64,000 nucleotides of DNA from Brevibacillus invocatus (GCF_003710915.1 NZ_RHHR01000037.1:34688-98687); one strand, 5' to 3'; counted from the first letter of the stretch, positions 18,870-28,140 are shown. Notes: a model not told the origin generated them from the sequence alone. Numbers and translations are program-made.

Positions 18870-20441
18870 ATGGCGGAAGCGGTGGCACAGCGAGAGGAAA
18901 AAGGCGGAAGCGGCGGCATGTGGCTGTCTCTTCTCGCTATTCTCTCTGGAACCTTCGTGGCGATCCTGAACAACAGTTTAATTACAGTTGCCCTGCCTTC
19001 GATGGTCAATATCTTTGGCTCGACAACGGAGAAGATGCAGTGGGTATTAACGGGATACATGCTGGCCAATGCAGTCATGATTCCGATGAGCGGATCTCTG
19101 TCCGCAAAGTTTGGATCTAAAAGAATTTTTGTGCTTTCACTGGGGGCTTTTACGGTATCCTCGGTATTATGCGCCCTGGCTTGGAACGATATCTCCATTA
19201 TTGCGTTTCGTGTCATCCAAGGCATTAGCGGCGGTATGATTATGCCGCTTGGAATGTCCATGATCTACATGATTGTGCCCAGAGAAAAAATCGGGATGGC
19301 TCTCGGAATATTCGGGATTGCCTCGATGACAGCACCGGCATTGGGACCGACGCTCGGTGGTTATCTGATCGAATTTTTAAGCTGGCAGTTCCTCTTTTTG
19401 ATCGGGGTGCCCTTTGGAGTATTTGCTGTATTGATGAGTATGATTTTGTTGAAAGAAACGCCGAAAAAACCGGAACTCTCGTTTGACTATCTGGGGGCAT
19501 TTCTCTCCATTTTTGGATTCGGGACGCTTTTGCTCGCTTTCAGCCAAGGGCAGTCGCAAGGATGGAATTCCTTTTATATCGTCATCCTGTTTTTCGTAGC
19601 GATTATCAGTTTGGCCTTGTTTATATGGGTCGAGCTGGGCAAAGAGCATCCGCTCCTGGATCTGCGCTTGTTGAAAATCCCTGTCTTCTCGATCAGTATT
19701 TTGACCTCCAGCTTTGTCATGATGGGGATGATGGGCGGTATTTTTCTCATGCCGATCTTTTTGCAAAACATTCAAGGGCTTACCGCGATGGAGACAGGGA
19801 TTCTATTGATGCCGCAATCGATCGCGATGGCCGTCATGATGCCGATCAGCGGAAAGCTGATGGATAAGTACGGCGTCGGTCCAATCGGCCTGGTCGGCTT
19901 GATCATCATGAGTGTTACCACGTTTGAGCTGCACAATCTGGCCTCGGACAGCATGCACGAATGGATTAATATGATCATGACGATTCGCGGTATCGGGATC
20001 GGGCTTTGTATGATGACCTTGAATGCGGTAGGGATGAATGCCGTGCCTAGGCAAAGTGTGGGAGATGCTTCACCGCTCTCCAATGTACTGCGTCAGGTCA
20101 TGAGCTCCTTTGCCATTGCGCTTCTAACGGTCGTCATGCAAACTCGCCAGACGTTCCATATGTCTTCCATCTCCGATAACCTGAACACAAATGTGGCTAC
20201 GCAATTACTGACCGGACTTGGCGGATTGTACACGCAAGCAGGTGTGGACGTTGCCTCTGGGACCGCAGGCGCGTCGACCATTCTGTACGGGATGATGGCC
20301 AAGGAAGCAATGGTGCGAGGGCTCGGGGATACATTCCTGGTCTCAGCGATTCCGATTGTCCTGTCTATTCCATTCTTGTACTTCCTGCACAAAAAGCCTG
20401 AGAAGACCGAAAAAGCACCACAACAAAAGACAGCAGCCTAA
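18870..20441 (+). CDS. MFS drug exporter, DHA2 (EmrB/QacA) family, 14 TM
   Basis: A 523-residue major facilitator with about 14 hydrophobic segments. DHA2 signatures are visible: TVALPSMVNIFG, the motif A region GSLSAKFGSKRIFV, and motif C APALGPTLGGYLIE. EmrB-like proteins export lipophilic compounds by proton antiport and work with an HlyD-type adaptor, in keeping with the two adaptors upstream and MarR control. GGGGGTGAG precedes the ATG. The stop codon lies in the loop of the following terminator. Confidence 0.93.
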   Translation: MAEAVAQREEKGGSGGMWLSLLAILSGTFVAILNNSLITVALPSMVNIFGSTTEKMQWVLTGYMLANAVMIPMSGSLSAKFGSKRIFVLSLGAFTVSSVLCALAWNDISIIAFRVIQGISGGMIMPLGMSMIYMIVPREKIGMALGIFGIASMTAPALGPTLGGYLIEFLSWQFLFLIGVPFGVFAVLMSMILLKETPKKPELSFDYLGAFLSIFGFGTLLLAFSQGQSQGWNSFYIVILFFVAIISLALFIWVELGKEHPLLDLRLLKIPVFSISILTSSFVMMGMMGGIFLMPIFLQNIQGLTAMETGILLMPQSIAMAVMMPISGKLMDKYGVGPIGLVGLIIMSVTTFELHNLASDSMHEWINMIMTIRGIGIGLCMMTLNAVGMNAVPRQSVGDASPLSNVLRQVMSSFAIALLTVVMQTRQTFHMSSISDNLNTNVATQLLTGLGGLYTQAGVDVASGTAGASTILYGMMAKEAMVRGLGDTFLVSAIPIVLSIPFLYFLHKKPEKTEKAPQQKTAA

Positions 20442-20460
20442 TGGTTGCTGTCTTTTGCTT
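20425..20460 (+). terminator. Terminator at the end of the efflux operon
   Basis: AAAAGACAGCAGCC (20425-20438) pairs with GGTTGCTGTCTTTT (20443-20456). The left arm belongs to the last codons of the MFS gene. It can also stop transcription arriving from the opposite strand. Confidence 0.88.
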
Positions 20461-20468
20461 TACTGGTT

Positions 20469-20609
20469 TCAGGAGAGTAGTCGGTAGATCCAATAAATAA
20501 TCCGCCCCACAATGTAACCGAGGACGATGGTCCAGCCAATCTTGGCCCAGACACGAAGTCCCTTTACGTATTCACTCAGGCTTTTCCGTTGCTGGGGTCC
20601 TTTGTTCAT
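20469..20609 (-). CDS. Small single-span membrane protein, 46 residues, overlapping the DMT gene
   Basis: An ATG at 20609 with AAAGGAG 10 bases upstream opens a 46-codon frame: a basic N-terminus (MNKGPQQRKSLSEYVKGLRV), one hydrophobic helix (~22-42, WTIVLGYIVGRIIYWIY) and a short tail. It starts inside the last 38 bases of the upstream DMT transporter gene in another frame, so translation is probably coupled. I do not recognise the family. It may be an accessory subunit of the transporter; that is an inference from the overlap only. Confidence 0.65.
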   Translation of the reverse strand: MNKGPQQRKSLSEYVKGLRVWAKIGWTIVLGYIVGRIIYWIYRLLS

Positions 20610-21519
20610 TGGCACTCACTCCTTTACTGGCAGGCTGATTAAAGCGGATAAAGAGAAAAATACCACCTATGATGATCAAACCGCCGATCCATTGCGGCAA
20701 CGTGACGACTTCGCCGAGGATGATGTACGCGAGAATGGCAGTTCCAATCGGTTCGCCCAAAATGCCCATGGAAATCGTGGTCGTGTTGAGCCATTTGATG
20801 ACCCAGTTCAACAAGGAATGACCCAGTAGAGTCGGGAACAAGGCCAGGCAGAAAAACCAGCCCCAGTCCTGTGCCGAATAGCCGACCAGCGGATAGCCAA
20901 GCGCCAGATCGTAGCCAATCAGGAGCAGACTGGTTACGGAGTACACGACCAGCGTGTAGGAAAAGGACGATAAGTATTGCCGGATAAATTGCCCCACTAG
21001 CCAGTAACCCGTCACAGTGATCGCCCCTAGCAAGGCCAGCGCATCTCCCCAGAGAGCCATCCCGCCGATCTGAAAATCTCCCCAGGCGATGACGAAGCTG
21101 CCGACAATGGCAAGTACGCCACCCATCAACGCCAGCGGACGGATTCGCTCCTGAAAAAAGAAATAGCCGCCGATGAAGGCAAAGAGTGGCTGGAGCGTGA
21201 CCAGTACCGTAGAGCTGGCTACCGAGGTGTAATTGAGCGACTCGAACCAGAGCAGGAAGTGGCTAGCCAAAAAGGCGCCGGACAAAATGCAGAGCCACCA
21301 AGCTTTTTTGGTCATTCGCCCAATCTCCTGTATTGCGCCACGATTCCAGATCAAGAGCGGCAAGGTAAGGACGACGGAGAAGACGAGTCGATAGGTAGCG
21401 ATGATCGGAGCCGGAGCGTCTGAGAGCTTGACGAAAATGGCTGAGGTTGAGATGGCGAGCACGCCGAACAACAAGACGAGATAAGGCGGAATCAACGGTT
21501 TATCTGTTGGCTGTACCAC
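20572..21519 (-). CDS. DMT superfamily transporter (EamA type)
   Basis: A 315-residue protein with ten predicted membrane helices in two EamA repeats (~10-140 and ~155-295). Typical stretches are ASHFLLWFESLNYTSVASSTVLVTLQPL in the first and TTISMGILGEPIGTAILAYIILGE in the second. These are usually metabolite or drug exporters; the substrate is not readable. The start is taken as GTG at 21519 with AAGAAGGTG just upstream. A longer frame from 21594 adds 25 polar residues with no ribosome site. It overlaps the 46-residue gene downstream and is divergent from cwlD. Confidence 0.88.
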   Translation of the reverse strand: MVQPTDKPLIPPYLVLLFGVLAISTSAIFVKLSDAPAPIIATYRLVFSVVLTLPLLIWNRGAIQEIGRMTKKAWWLCILSGAFLASHFLLWFESLNYTSVASSTVLVTLQPLFAFIGGYFFFQERIRPLALMGGVLAIVGSFVIAWGDFQIGGMALWGDALALLGAITVTGYWLVGQFIRQYLSSFSYTLVVYSVTSLLLIGYDLALGYPLVGYSAQDWGWFFCLALFPTLLGHSLLNWVIKWLNTTTISMGILGEPIGTAILAYIILGEVVTLPQWIGGLIIIGGIFLFIRFNQPASKGVSANEQRTPATEKPE

Positions 21520-21645
21520 TAGAAGCACCTTCTTAGATAGGAAATCAAGACGCTTCCTATTGTACCGTTCGCCCGTCCAATTCACAATGTTCATGCTTAC
21601 GAGTTTCGCTGAGAGGTTTTGCTGGATTCAGGAAATCCTACAAGC

Positions 21646-22374
21646 ATGCGAAAACGAATGACCTGTTGCCTGTTGCTCTTGTTTTTGTTGATGAGTTTGC
21701 CAGAGAGTAGTGATGCACTTCCTTTTACCCCCATTCAGATTTTGATCGACGTCGGACACGGAGGTGTTGATTCAGGTACCACCTATGGCTCCCTGCATGA
21801 AAAAGATATCAATTTGCAGGTAGCCAAAGAGCTTTACCGTCAGCTGACCGATGCAGGCTACAAAGTCGCATTGAACAGGAGCGAGGACATTGCGTTGAGT
21901 GAAGAAAACCGATGGCTCAACAATCGCTCCCGCCATCTTCGCGATCTGGCCCAGCGCAGAAATCTGGCCAAGCTGATCGATCCTCAGTTGATGATAAGCC
22001 TGCACGTTAACTGGTCTTCTGATTCGAAAAGGAGAGGGCCACTGATGCTGTATCAGAGCAATGAACAAAGCTACATGCTTGCACAGCTTTTGCAAAGCTC
22101 GCTCAATCGACTTGCAGAGACGAGCCACAAGCCGGTTAAAGGAAAGACCTACTATATGCTGCGCCACAATTACTGTCCTTCTGTCATCGTCGAGATGGGC
22201 TTTATTAGCAATGCGCGTGATCGTGCGATGATGACGGATTCTACTGGGCAAAAAAAACTCGCTCAGGCCATTCGGGATGCCGTGAGCGAGTATATCACCC
22301 TTACCGGGGGTATGCAGATGAAGGTAGAGGAGCAGGAGGTCGAGGAAAGCTGGTGGCAGGAGCTAATGGATTGA
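21646..22374 (+). CDS. cwlD: N-acetylmuramoyl-L-alanine amidase, CwlD type
   Basis: A zinc amidase (Amidase_3) of 242 residues with an N-terminal signal (RKRMTCCLLLLFLLMSL). Zinc ligands and catalysis: H38 in DVGHGGVDSG, E52 in HEKDINL, H120 in MISLHVNW, and the catalytic Glu in IVEMGFISN. Length and signal fit CwlD, which with PdaA makes the muramic delta-lactam of the spore cortex needed for germination. The start is uncertain: the ATG at 21646 begins directly with the signal peptide, whereas the upstream TTG at 21619 sits 2 bases from GAGAGG. Confidence 0.82.
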   Translation: MRKRMTCCLLLLFLLMSLPESSDALPFTPIQILIDVGHGGVDSGTTYGSLHEKDINLQVAKELYRQLTDAGYKVALNRSEDIALSEENRWLNNRSRHLRDLAQRRNLAKLIDPQLMISLHVNWSSDSKRRGPLMLYQSNEQSYMLAQLLQSSLNRLAETSHKPVKGKTYYMLRHNYCPSVIVEMGFISNARDRAMMTDSTGQKKLAQAIRDAVSEYITLTGGMQMKVEEQEVEESWWQELMD

Positions 22375-23163
22375 TTGGAAAACCATTTTAGAGATGGTTA
22401 CAAATTCAGCCTCCTTCTGGATGCGCGGGATGTACTGGCGCAGGATGGAGGCTGTTTTCTTGCCGGCAGGACCGACGTGACCGATGACGATACAGGATGG
22501 ACCCTGACCCAGTCTGGCGCACACCTTCTCCATCTGCTTGGTAATGTGCTCCGTTGTATGGGAGTCGTCGAGAAACATCTCATTGTCAATATGCGGTACT
22601 CCAAGCTCCTCGGCCATTTTACCGGCAACGCTTTTATAATTGGTTTTGCTGTCCAGATAAAAGAGTCCCCGTTCTTTCAAGACACTCATGACGACGCGCA
22701 TGATTCGTTCGTCAGCCGTTACTTTGGAGCCCATGTGATTGTTCATACCGATGGCGTGCGGCACATCATCAATGGCTTTGTTGACGCGACTGCGAATTTC
22801 TTCGTCCGTGAGATCAGAGGTGATGGCGCCGGGTCCTAGCCAGGATGCCTTGCCTTTGATCGGCTCCATCGGCATGTGGACGATGACATCATGACCATTT
22901 TTGTGTGCGAGTTCAGCGTCCTTTTGGGTGCTGGGCAAAAAAGGCATGACCGCGATTGTCAACGGTACAGGCATGGATAAAATGTCTTCTGTTCCCTTCA
23001 TATTGTTCCCGAAATCATCGATGACAAAGGCCACCTGTTTTGCGGGCACAGCGGGTGGTGGAGCCGTCAGAGTGCCAATTGGTTCGAATGCTGCGTGGAT
23101 GCTGCTTGTACATGAGACAAGTACAGCTGTGAGCAACAGGGAGATGGTTTTTTTCATGGACAT
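22363..23163 (-). CDS. Divergent polysaccharide deacetylase (YibQ-like), probable lipoprotein
   Basis: A 266-residue exported protein of the divergent polysaccharide deacetylase family (Polysacc_deac_2). The N-terminus is hydrophobic and ends in LVSC, a possible lipobox at 15-18. The catalytic-fold motifs are VAFVIDDFGNN (paired aspartates), MPFLPST, HMPMEP, and GMNNHMGSKVT, where NHMGS is characteristic. It may act on envelope or extracellular glycans. It is convergent with cwlD and the two coding ends overlap by 12 bp, an arrangement with no room for a terminator. Confidence 0.86.
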   Translation of the reverse strand: MSMKKTISLLLTAVLVSCTSSIHAAFEPIGTLTAPPPAVPAKQVAFVIDDFGNNMKGTEDILSMPVPLTIAVMPFLPSTQKDAELAHKNGHDVIVHMPMEPIKGKASWLGPGAITSDLTDEEIRSRVNKAIDDVPHAIGMNNHMGSKVTADERIMRVVMSVLKERGLFYLDSKTNYKSVAGKMAEELGVPHIDNEMFLDDSHTTEHITKQMEKVCARLGQGPSCIVIGHVGPAGKKTASILRQYIPRIQKEAEFVTISKMVFQSIH

Positions 23164-23236
23164 AGGATCGCCTGCCTTAACCGTTTTTTTCTAGTCTGTT
23201 CAAGGGAGGAAGTCTTTACCCATTCCACCCTGAGGC

Positions 23237-23266
23237 TTGGCTTAGATGTTTCCCCTGTGTTACGAT
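23237..23266 (+). promoter_or_regulatory. Probable polA promoter
   Basis: TTGGCT (23237-23242), 18-bp spacer, TACGAT (23261-23266) with an extended TGT in front; about 38 bp before the chosen start. Confidence 0.5.
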
Positions 23267-23304
23267 TAAGAATAGTAGTTTTGTTACGAGAGGGGTCGGA
23301 TTCG

Positions 23305-25947
23305 TTGGGTCATTTTGTCTTGATAGATGGAAACAGTATTGCCAACCGTGCCTTTTACGCACTGCCGCTTTTGTCCACGTCAGCGGGACTTCATACCAAT
23401 GCTGTGCTTGGTTTTACGACCATGCTGTTGAAGGTATTGGAGGAAATGAAGCCTACGCATATCATGGTCGCTTTTGATGCGGGCAAAGTGGTGTTTCGTC
23501 ACAGTGAGTTTGCTGAGTACAAGGGAGGACGCAAGAAAACTCCACAGGAGCTGTCTGAGCAGTTCCCACTCATCCGCGAGCTGCTGGACGCCTTTTCCAT
23601 CAAGCGCTTTGAGCTGGAAGGCTACGAAGCGGATGACATCATCGGTACCTTGACGAAGCAAGCCGACGAGCAGAAATGGAAAACGACCGTGATTACTGGA
23701 GACAAGGACATGCTGCAGCTCGTCTCAGATCAGGTATCAGTTGCGCTGACTCGCAAAGGAGTCAGTGAGATCGAGCTGTACACACCTCAGGAAATCTCGG
23801 ATAAATACGGTTTACAGCCCTTGCAAATCATCGATTTGAAGGGCCTGATGGGAGATACCTCTGACAATATTCCGGGTGTGCCAGGTGTCGGGGAGAAGAC
23901 CGCACTCAAGCTGCTTCATGAATATGGAACGGTTGAGCAGGTTTTGGAAAATATCGATCAAGTATCTGGAAAAAAGCTGCAGGAAAATTTGCGTGAGAAT
24001 GTAGACAAGGCCAAGCTGAGCAAGGCATTGGCTACGATCATGCGCGATTCGCCAGTGGAACTGGATCTGGATGATACGGTCTACGAGGGCTACGATGGCG
24101 TTTCGCTGACCGAATTCTTCAAGAAGATGGAGTTCAAGTCGCTGCTCTCCAAGGTGAAGGTAGCCACACCGGCTGCAGGCGGCGAACCAAGCGAGGCTTT
24201 TGCCTTTGAAGTGGTAACCAGTGAGCACTTCGAACGCTATGCACAGAAGCTCACTTCGCCGATGGCGGTATACGTAGAAATGGACGGCGAGAATTACCAC
24301 CATGCGCCGATCCTTGGCTTCGGGCTGGCTAATGAAGACATCTCCCTATACGTCTCCTGGGATGTGGCCAACGAATGGGAAGCATTCCGCAGCTGGCTGG
24401 CTGATCCAAGTCAGGAAAAATGGACATTTGACGGCAAACGCGACACAGTCGGGTTGGAATGGCACGGATATGCCATCAAAGGCATCAACTTCGACGTGTA
24501 CCTCGCATCGTATCTGCTCAACGCAGCACAGAGCAATCCGACAGTGGACAGCATCGCTGCTCAGTACGCGCAGGTTCGTGTACTGCCTGACGAGGAGCTG
24601 TACGGAAAAGGAGCCAAGCGGCTTGTACCCGAGACAGATGTACTGAGTGAGCATGTCGCACAAAAAGCGACGGCGATCTGGCAGGCTGTCCCGGTTCTTC
24701 GGGAGCAGCTGGAAGAAAACGAGCTGACCAGCCTTTTGCAAGAGCTGGAAGGTCCGCTCAGCCTGGTCTTGGCCGTCATGGAAAAACAGGGAATCAAGGT
24801 GAATGCCGAACGACTGGAGCAAATGGGGGAAGAGCTGGATCGCAAGCTGGAGGATTTAACCAAGCAAATCCATGAGCTGGCAGGGACCTCCTTTAATATT
24901 AATTCTCCCAAGCAGCTGGGGGAGATCCTGTACGACAAGCTGAATCTGCCTGTGATGAAAAAGACCAAGACTGGCCCGTCCACCAGTGCAGATGTCCTGG
25001 AAAAGCTGGCGCCGTACCATCCGATCATCGAAGCTATCCTCACTTTCCGTCAGCTGGGCAAGCTGAGATCGACCTATATTGAAGGTTTGACCAAGGAAAT
25101 CAACGGGAAAACAAAGAAGGTACACACTTTATTCAATCAGGCGACTACGGCAACTGGACGTCTGTCCAGCACCGAGCCCAACCTACAAAACATTCCGATT
25201 CGGATGGAAGAGGGCAGAAAGATCCGCGAGGCGTTTATCCCGTCTGAAGAGGGCTGGTACATCCTGGCTGCGGACTACTCGCAGATCGAGCTGCGTATTC
25301 TGGCCCATATTTCAGGTGACGAGAACTTGATTGATGCCTTCCGCAAGGGGATGGATATTCATACCCGAACTGCTATGGATGTGTTTGGTGTAGCGGAACA
25401 GGACGTGACCTCCCTGATGCGTCGTCAGGCAAAAGCGGTCAACTTCGGGATTGTATACGGTATCAGCGACTATGGTTTGTCGCAAAACCTGAACATTACG
25501 CGCAAAGAAGCAGGCGATTTTATCGAACGGTACTTCTCCGTTTTCTCGGGCGTGAGGCGCTGGATGGAGGAGATCGTGAAGCAAGCCAAGCAGGACGGCT
25601 ACGTGACGACGCTTTTACATCGCCGTCGCTACCTGCCTGATATTCGCAGCAGTAATTTCAACCTGCGCTCCTTCGCCGAACGTACGGCGATGAATACACC
25701 GATTCAAGGTACAGCTGCTGATGTCATCAAGCTGGCGATGATCCGCATGCAAGAAGCATTGCAGGAAAAAGGTCTGAAAAGCCGCATGTTATTGCAGGTG
25801 CACGATGAGTTGGTCTTTGAGGTGCCGGAAGACGAATTGGAAACCATGCAAAAGCTGGTGCCGGAGGTCATGGAGAGTGCCCTCGCACTAAACGTTCCCC
25901 TCAAGGCAGATGTCAACTATGGACGCAGCTGGTACGATGCGAAGTAA
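23305..25947 (+). CDS. polA: DNA polymerase I
   Basis: Repair and Okazaki-fragment polymerase. From the TTG at 23305, which has GAGAGGGGTC upstream, it has 880 residues beginning GHFVLIDGNSIANRAFYALPLL, the normal N-terminus of the 5' nuclease. Domains: 5'-3' exonuclease (1-~290, ending in the helix-hairpin-helix GVPGVGEKTALKLL), a proofreading domain (~300-470) that lacks the usual DEDD carboxylates, as in Bacillus Pol I, and polymerase (~490-880) with D657 in motif A (DYSQIELRILAHISGD), R706/K710 in motif B and HDE 833-835 in motif C. An upstream in-frame start at 23257 would add 16 unrelated residues. Confidence 0.96.
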   Translation: MGHFVLIDGNSIANRAFYALPLLSTSAGLHTNAVLGFTTMLLKVLEEMKPTHIMVAFDAGKVVFRHSEFAEYKGGRKKTPQELSEQFPLIRELLDAFSIKRFELEGYEADDIIGTLTKQADEQKWKTTVITGDKDMLQLVSDQVSVALTRKGVSEIELYTPQEISDKYGLQPLQIIDLKGLMGDTSDNIPGVPGVGEKTALKLLHEYGTVEQVLENIDQVSGKKLQENLRENVDKAKLSKALATIMRDSPVELDLDDTVYEGYDGVSLTEFFKKMEFKSLLSKVKVATPAAGGEPSEAFAFEVVTSEHFERYAQKLTSPMAVYVEMDGENYHHAPILGFGLANEDISLYVSWDVANEWEAFRSWLADPSQEKWTFDGKRDTVGLEWHGYAIKGINFDVYLASYLLNAAQSNPTVDSIAAQYAQVRVLPDEELYGKGAKRLVPETDVLSEHVAQKATAIWQAVPVLREQLEENELTSLLQELEGPLSLVLAVMEKQGIKVNAERLEQMGEELDRKLEDLTKQIHELAGTSFNINSPKQLGEILYDKLNLPVMKKTKTGPSTSADVLEKLAPYHPIIEAILTFRQLGKLRSTYIEGLTKEINGKTKKVHTLFNQATTATGRLSSTEPNLQNIPIRMEEGRKIREAFIPSEEGWYILAADYSQIELRILAHISGDENLIDAFRKGMDIHTRTAMDVFGVAEQDVTSLMRRQAKAVNFGIVYGISDYGLSQNLNITRKEAGDFIERYFSVFSGVRRWMEEIVKQAKQDGYVTTLLHRRRYLPDIRSSNFNLRSFAERTAMNTPIQGTAADVIKLAMIRMQEALQEKGLKSRMLLQVHDELVFEVPEDELETMQKLVPEVMESALALNVPLKADVNYGRSWYDAK

Positions 25948-25965
25948 TAAATAGGCAGTACCCTG

Positions 25966-25999
25966 CCAAGGCTTCCCCAACCATCTGTGAAAGCCTTGG
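25966..25999 (+). terminator. Hairpin between polA and mutM
   Basis: CCAAGGCTT (25966-25974) pairs with AAGCCTTGG (25991-25999). Only TTTCCC follows, so it may be a weak terminator or an attenuating hairpin. Confidence 0.45.
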
Positions 26000-26075
26000 T
26001 TTCCCTATTGAAAAAGCCCATGAGCGGTATGGATTCCTATACAAGAATAGAAAAGGCAGCGAGAGGAGGAGAAAC

Positions 26076-26903
26076 ATGCCAGAATTACCTGAGGTAGAAA
26101 CCGTAGTTCGCACGCTGCAAACCTTGGTAAAGGGGAAGAAGATCGAGCGAATCAGTGTCACGTTGCCGAGAATCATTCGCCAGCCGGATGATGTGGAAGT
26201 CTTCAAAGCTCAATTGACCGGCCAGACGATTCACGAGATCAAAAGGCGAGCCAAGTTTATTCAATTTATACTGGACCAGGACGTGCTGATTTCCCATCTG
26301 CGGATGGAAGGCAGATATGGTCTGTATCAGGCTGTAGAGCCGGTGGAGAAGCATACGCATGTCATTTTCCACTTTACGGACGGGACAGAGCTGCGCTATC
26401 GCGATGTTCGTCAATTCGGGACAATGGACGTGCTTCCACTGGGCATGGAAACGACGGCTGGTCCATTGGCAAAGCTGGGTGTTGAGCCATTGGAAGAGAG
26501 CTTCACTGCAGAAGTATTGCGTGAGCTGTTGAAAAATCGCCCCACGAAAATCAAACCTCTCCTGTTGAACCAGGAATGTATTGTCGGGTTGGGGAATATT
26601 TATGTGGACGAGTCCTTATTTAAGGCAGGCATTCATCCAGAGCGCCCAGCAGGCACATTGACAGGCAAACAGGTGAAGAAGCTGTATGAAAGTATCGTCG
26701 CTACGCTAGCAGAAGCTGTCGATCAAGGGGGCAGCTCGATCAAGTCATACGTCAACGGACAGGGTGAAATGGGGATGTTCCAGCAGTCCCTCCTGGTCTA
26801 CGGACGCAAGGATGAGCCATGTGTCCATTGCGGTACGCAGATCGTCCGATTCGTGGTAGGCGGCAGAGGCACACACATCTGCCCGAAGTGTCAGAAGAAG
26901 TAA
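26076..26903 (+). CDS. mutM: Formamidopyrimidine-DNA glycosylase
   Basis: Removes 8-oxoguanine and ring-opened purines from DNA. The mature N-terminus PELPEVETVVR supplies the catalytic proline (P2) and E3, K60 lies in the RRAKFI strand, and the C-terminal zinc finger uses C249, C252, C269 and C272 (CVHC...CPKC). The length of 275 is normal. Its place between polA and coaE is the Bacillus order without ytaF, which usually sits before coaE. A GAGAGGAGGAG site precedes the ATG. Confidence 0.96.
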   Translation: MPELPEVETVVRTLQTLVKGKKIERISVTLPRIIRQPDDVEVFKAQLTGQTIHEIKRRAKFIQFILDQDVLISHLRMEGRYGLYQAVEPVEKHTHVIFHFTDGTELRYRDVRQFGTMDVLPLGMETTAGPLAKLGVEPLEESFTAEVLRELLKNRPTKIKPLLLNQECIVGLGNIYVDESLFKAGIHPERPAGTLTGKQVKKLYESIVATLAEAVDQGGSSIKSYVNGQGEMGMFQQSLLVYGRKDEPCVHCGTQIVRFVVGGRGTHICPKCQKK

Positions 26904-26931
26904 CGACCTCTAGCAGGGGAGGAGGATGGAC

Positions 26932-27534
26932 ATGATACTTGGATTAACAGGCGGCATTGCTACAGGTAAAAGCACCGTCACAGGCATGCTTCGTGAGCGT
27001 GGAATACCTGTCATCGATGCGGATCAGATTGCCAGAGAGGTCGTGGAGCCGGGAAAACCTGCTTACGATGCGATTGTTGGACATTTTGGCCGCGATATCT
27101 TGCTGGAAGACGGGCAGATTGATCGGAAAAAGCTGGGTGAGATCGTTTTTTCTGACGAGTCCGAGCGGCAAAAGCTAAACGCCATCGTCCATCCAGAGGT
27201 ACGCCGCGTGATGCGTGAAGAGGCGGAAACGGCTGAAAAGAACGGAGCAAGCATTGTTTTTATGGATATTCCATTGCTGTTTGAGAGCAAGCTGCAGTAC
27301 ATGGTGGAAAAAATAGTAGTGGTGTACGCCCCAGCCGCTATGCAGCTGGCACGGATGATGGAGCGGGACGAGCTGGAGGAAGAGCAGGCGCAAAAACGGC
27401 TGCGTGCCCAGTTTCCGATCGATCAAAAACGGGAAGAAGCGGATTTTCTGATTGATAATTCCCGTACAAGAGAGGAAACAGAGCGTCAGGTGGAAAACAT
27501 GCTCGCCGAGATTCGTGGGGAGTTGGGATCATGA
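26932..27534 (+). CDS. coaE: Dephospho-CoA kinase
   Basis: Final step of coenzyme A synthesis, ATP-dependent 3'-phosphorylation of dephospho-CoA. The 200 residues contain the P-loop GGIATGKST (7-15), DADQIAREVV with the substrate-binding aspartate, and DIPLLFE. The ATG at 26932 is 6 bases after GGGGAGGAGG; the ATG at 26926 touches that site and is less likely. It overlaps the next gene by 4 bp (ATGA), so the two are translationally coupled. Confidence 0.95.
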   Translation: MILGLTGGIATGKSTVTGMLRERGIPVIDADQIAREVVEPGKPAYDAIVGHFGRDILLEDGQIDRKKLGEIVFSDESERQKLNAIVHPEVRRVMREEAETAEKNGASIVFMDIPLLFESKLQYMVEKIVVVYAPAAMQLARMMERDELEEEQAQKRLRAQFPIDQKREEADFLIDNSRTREETERQVENMLAEIRGELGS

Positions 27535-28094
27535 AGCCCGGCAGAAGAAGGGCCTTAATCTTGCTTATTCTGGTAGGGCTCTTCTTATTGCTTAATTCTT
27601 CCTTGGTATGGAAGTGGATGTACCCGATCAAGTATCGCTTGGAAATCATGGATGCGGCTCGCCAATACAGCGTGGATCCCCATCTCATCCTTGCCGTGAT
27701 CCGGTCGGAGAGCAGCTTTCAATCTGACCGCGTCTCCAAAAAAGGGGCGGTTGGGTTGATGCAAATCATGCCGGATACGGCAAAATGGATCGTAGATCAA
27801 GGCGATTTCAAGCCTGCAAATGAAGATTACCTGTACGATCCGGTGATGAATATTCGGATTGGAACCTGGTACCTTCAGTTTTTACATGCTCGCTATGAAG
27901 GAGACGCAGCCAAGATCATCGCGGCTTACAATGCTGGGCCTGGTAAAGTAAACGGCTGGCTGAGCGATGGACAGTGGAACGGAAGCAGAGATCATCTGGA
28001 GGACATCCCGTATCCGGAGACGCGCATGTACGTCCAGCGCGTGCTTTATTACCAAGACCGCTATGAGCGGGTCTATGACGATGAATTACATTAA
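27531..28094 (+). CDS. Membrane-anchored lytic transglycosylase, SLT domain
   Basis: A 187-residue protein with one N-terminal helix (~8-27) and an SLT goose-lysozyme-like domain. E60 in AVIRSESSFQ is the expected catalytic acid; GLMQIMPDTAKW and AAYNAGPGKVNGW are the family substrate motifs. It cleaves the MurNAc-GlcNAc bond in peptidoglycan, forming anhydro ends. It follows coaE with a 4-bp overlap and is closed by a terminator. The anchored, short form suggests remodelling of wall close to the membrane. Confidence 0.92.
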   Translation: MKPGRRRALILLILVGLFLLLNSSLVWKWMYPIKYRLEIMDAARQYSVDPHLILAVIRSESSFQSDRVSKKGAVGLMQIMPDTAKWIVDQGDFKPANEDYLYDPVMNIRIGTWYLQFLHARYEGDAAKIIAAYNAGPGKVNGWLSDGQWNGSRDHLEDIPYPETRMYVQRVLYYQDRYERVYDDELH

Positions 28095-28140
28095 AAAGTC
28101 GCTATCTCGATAAAAAGAGGGGGCGACTTTTCGCTTTTTT
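28093..28140 (+). terminator. Terminator after the transglycosylase
   Basis: AAAAAGTCGC (28093-28102) pairs with GCGACTTTT (28123-28131), followed by a T-rich tail. Confidence 0.82.
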
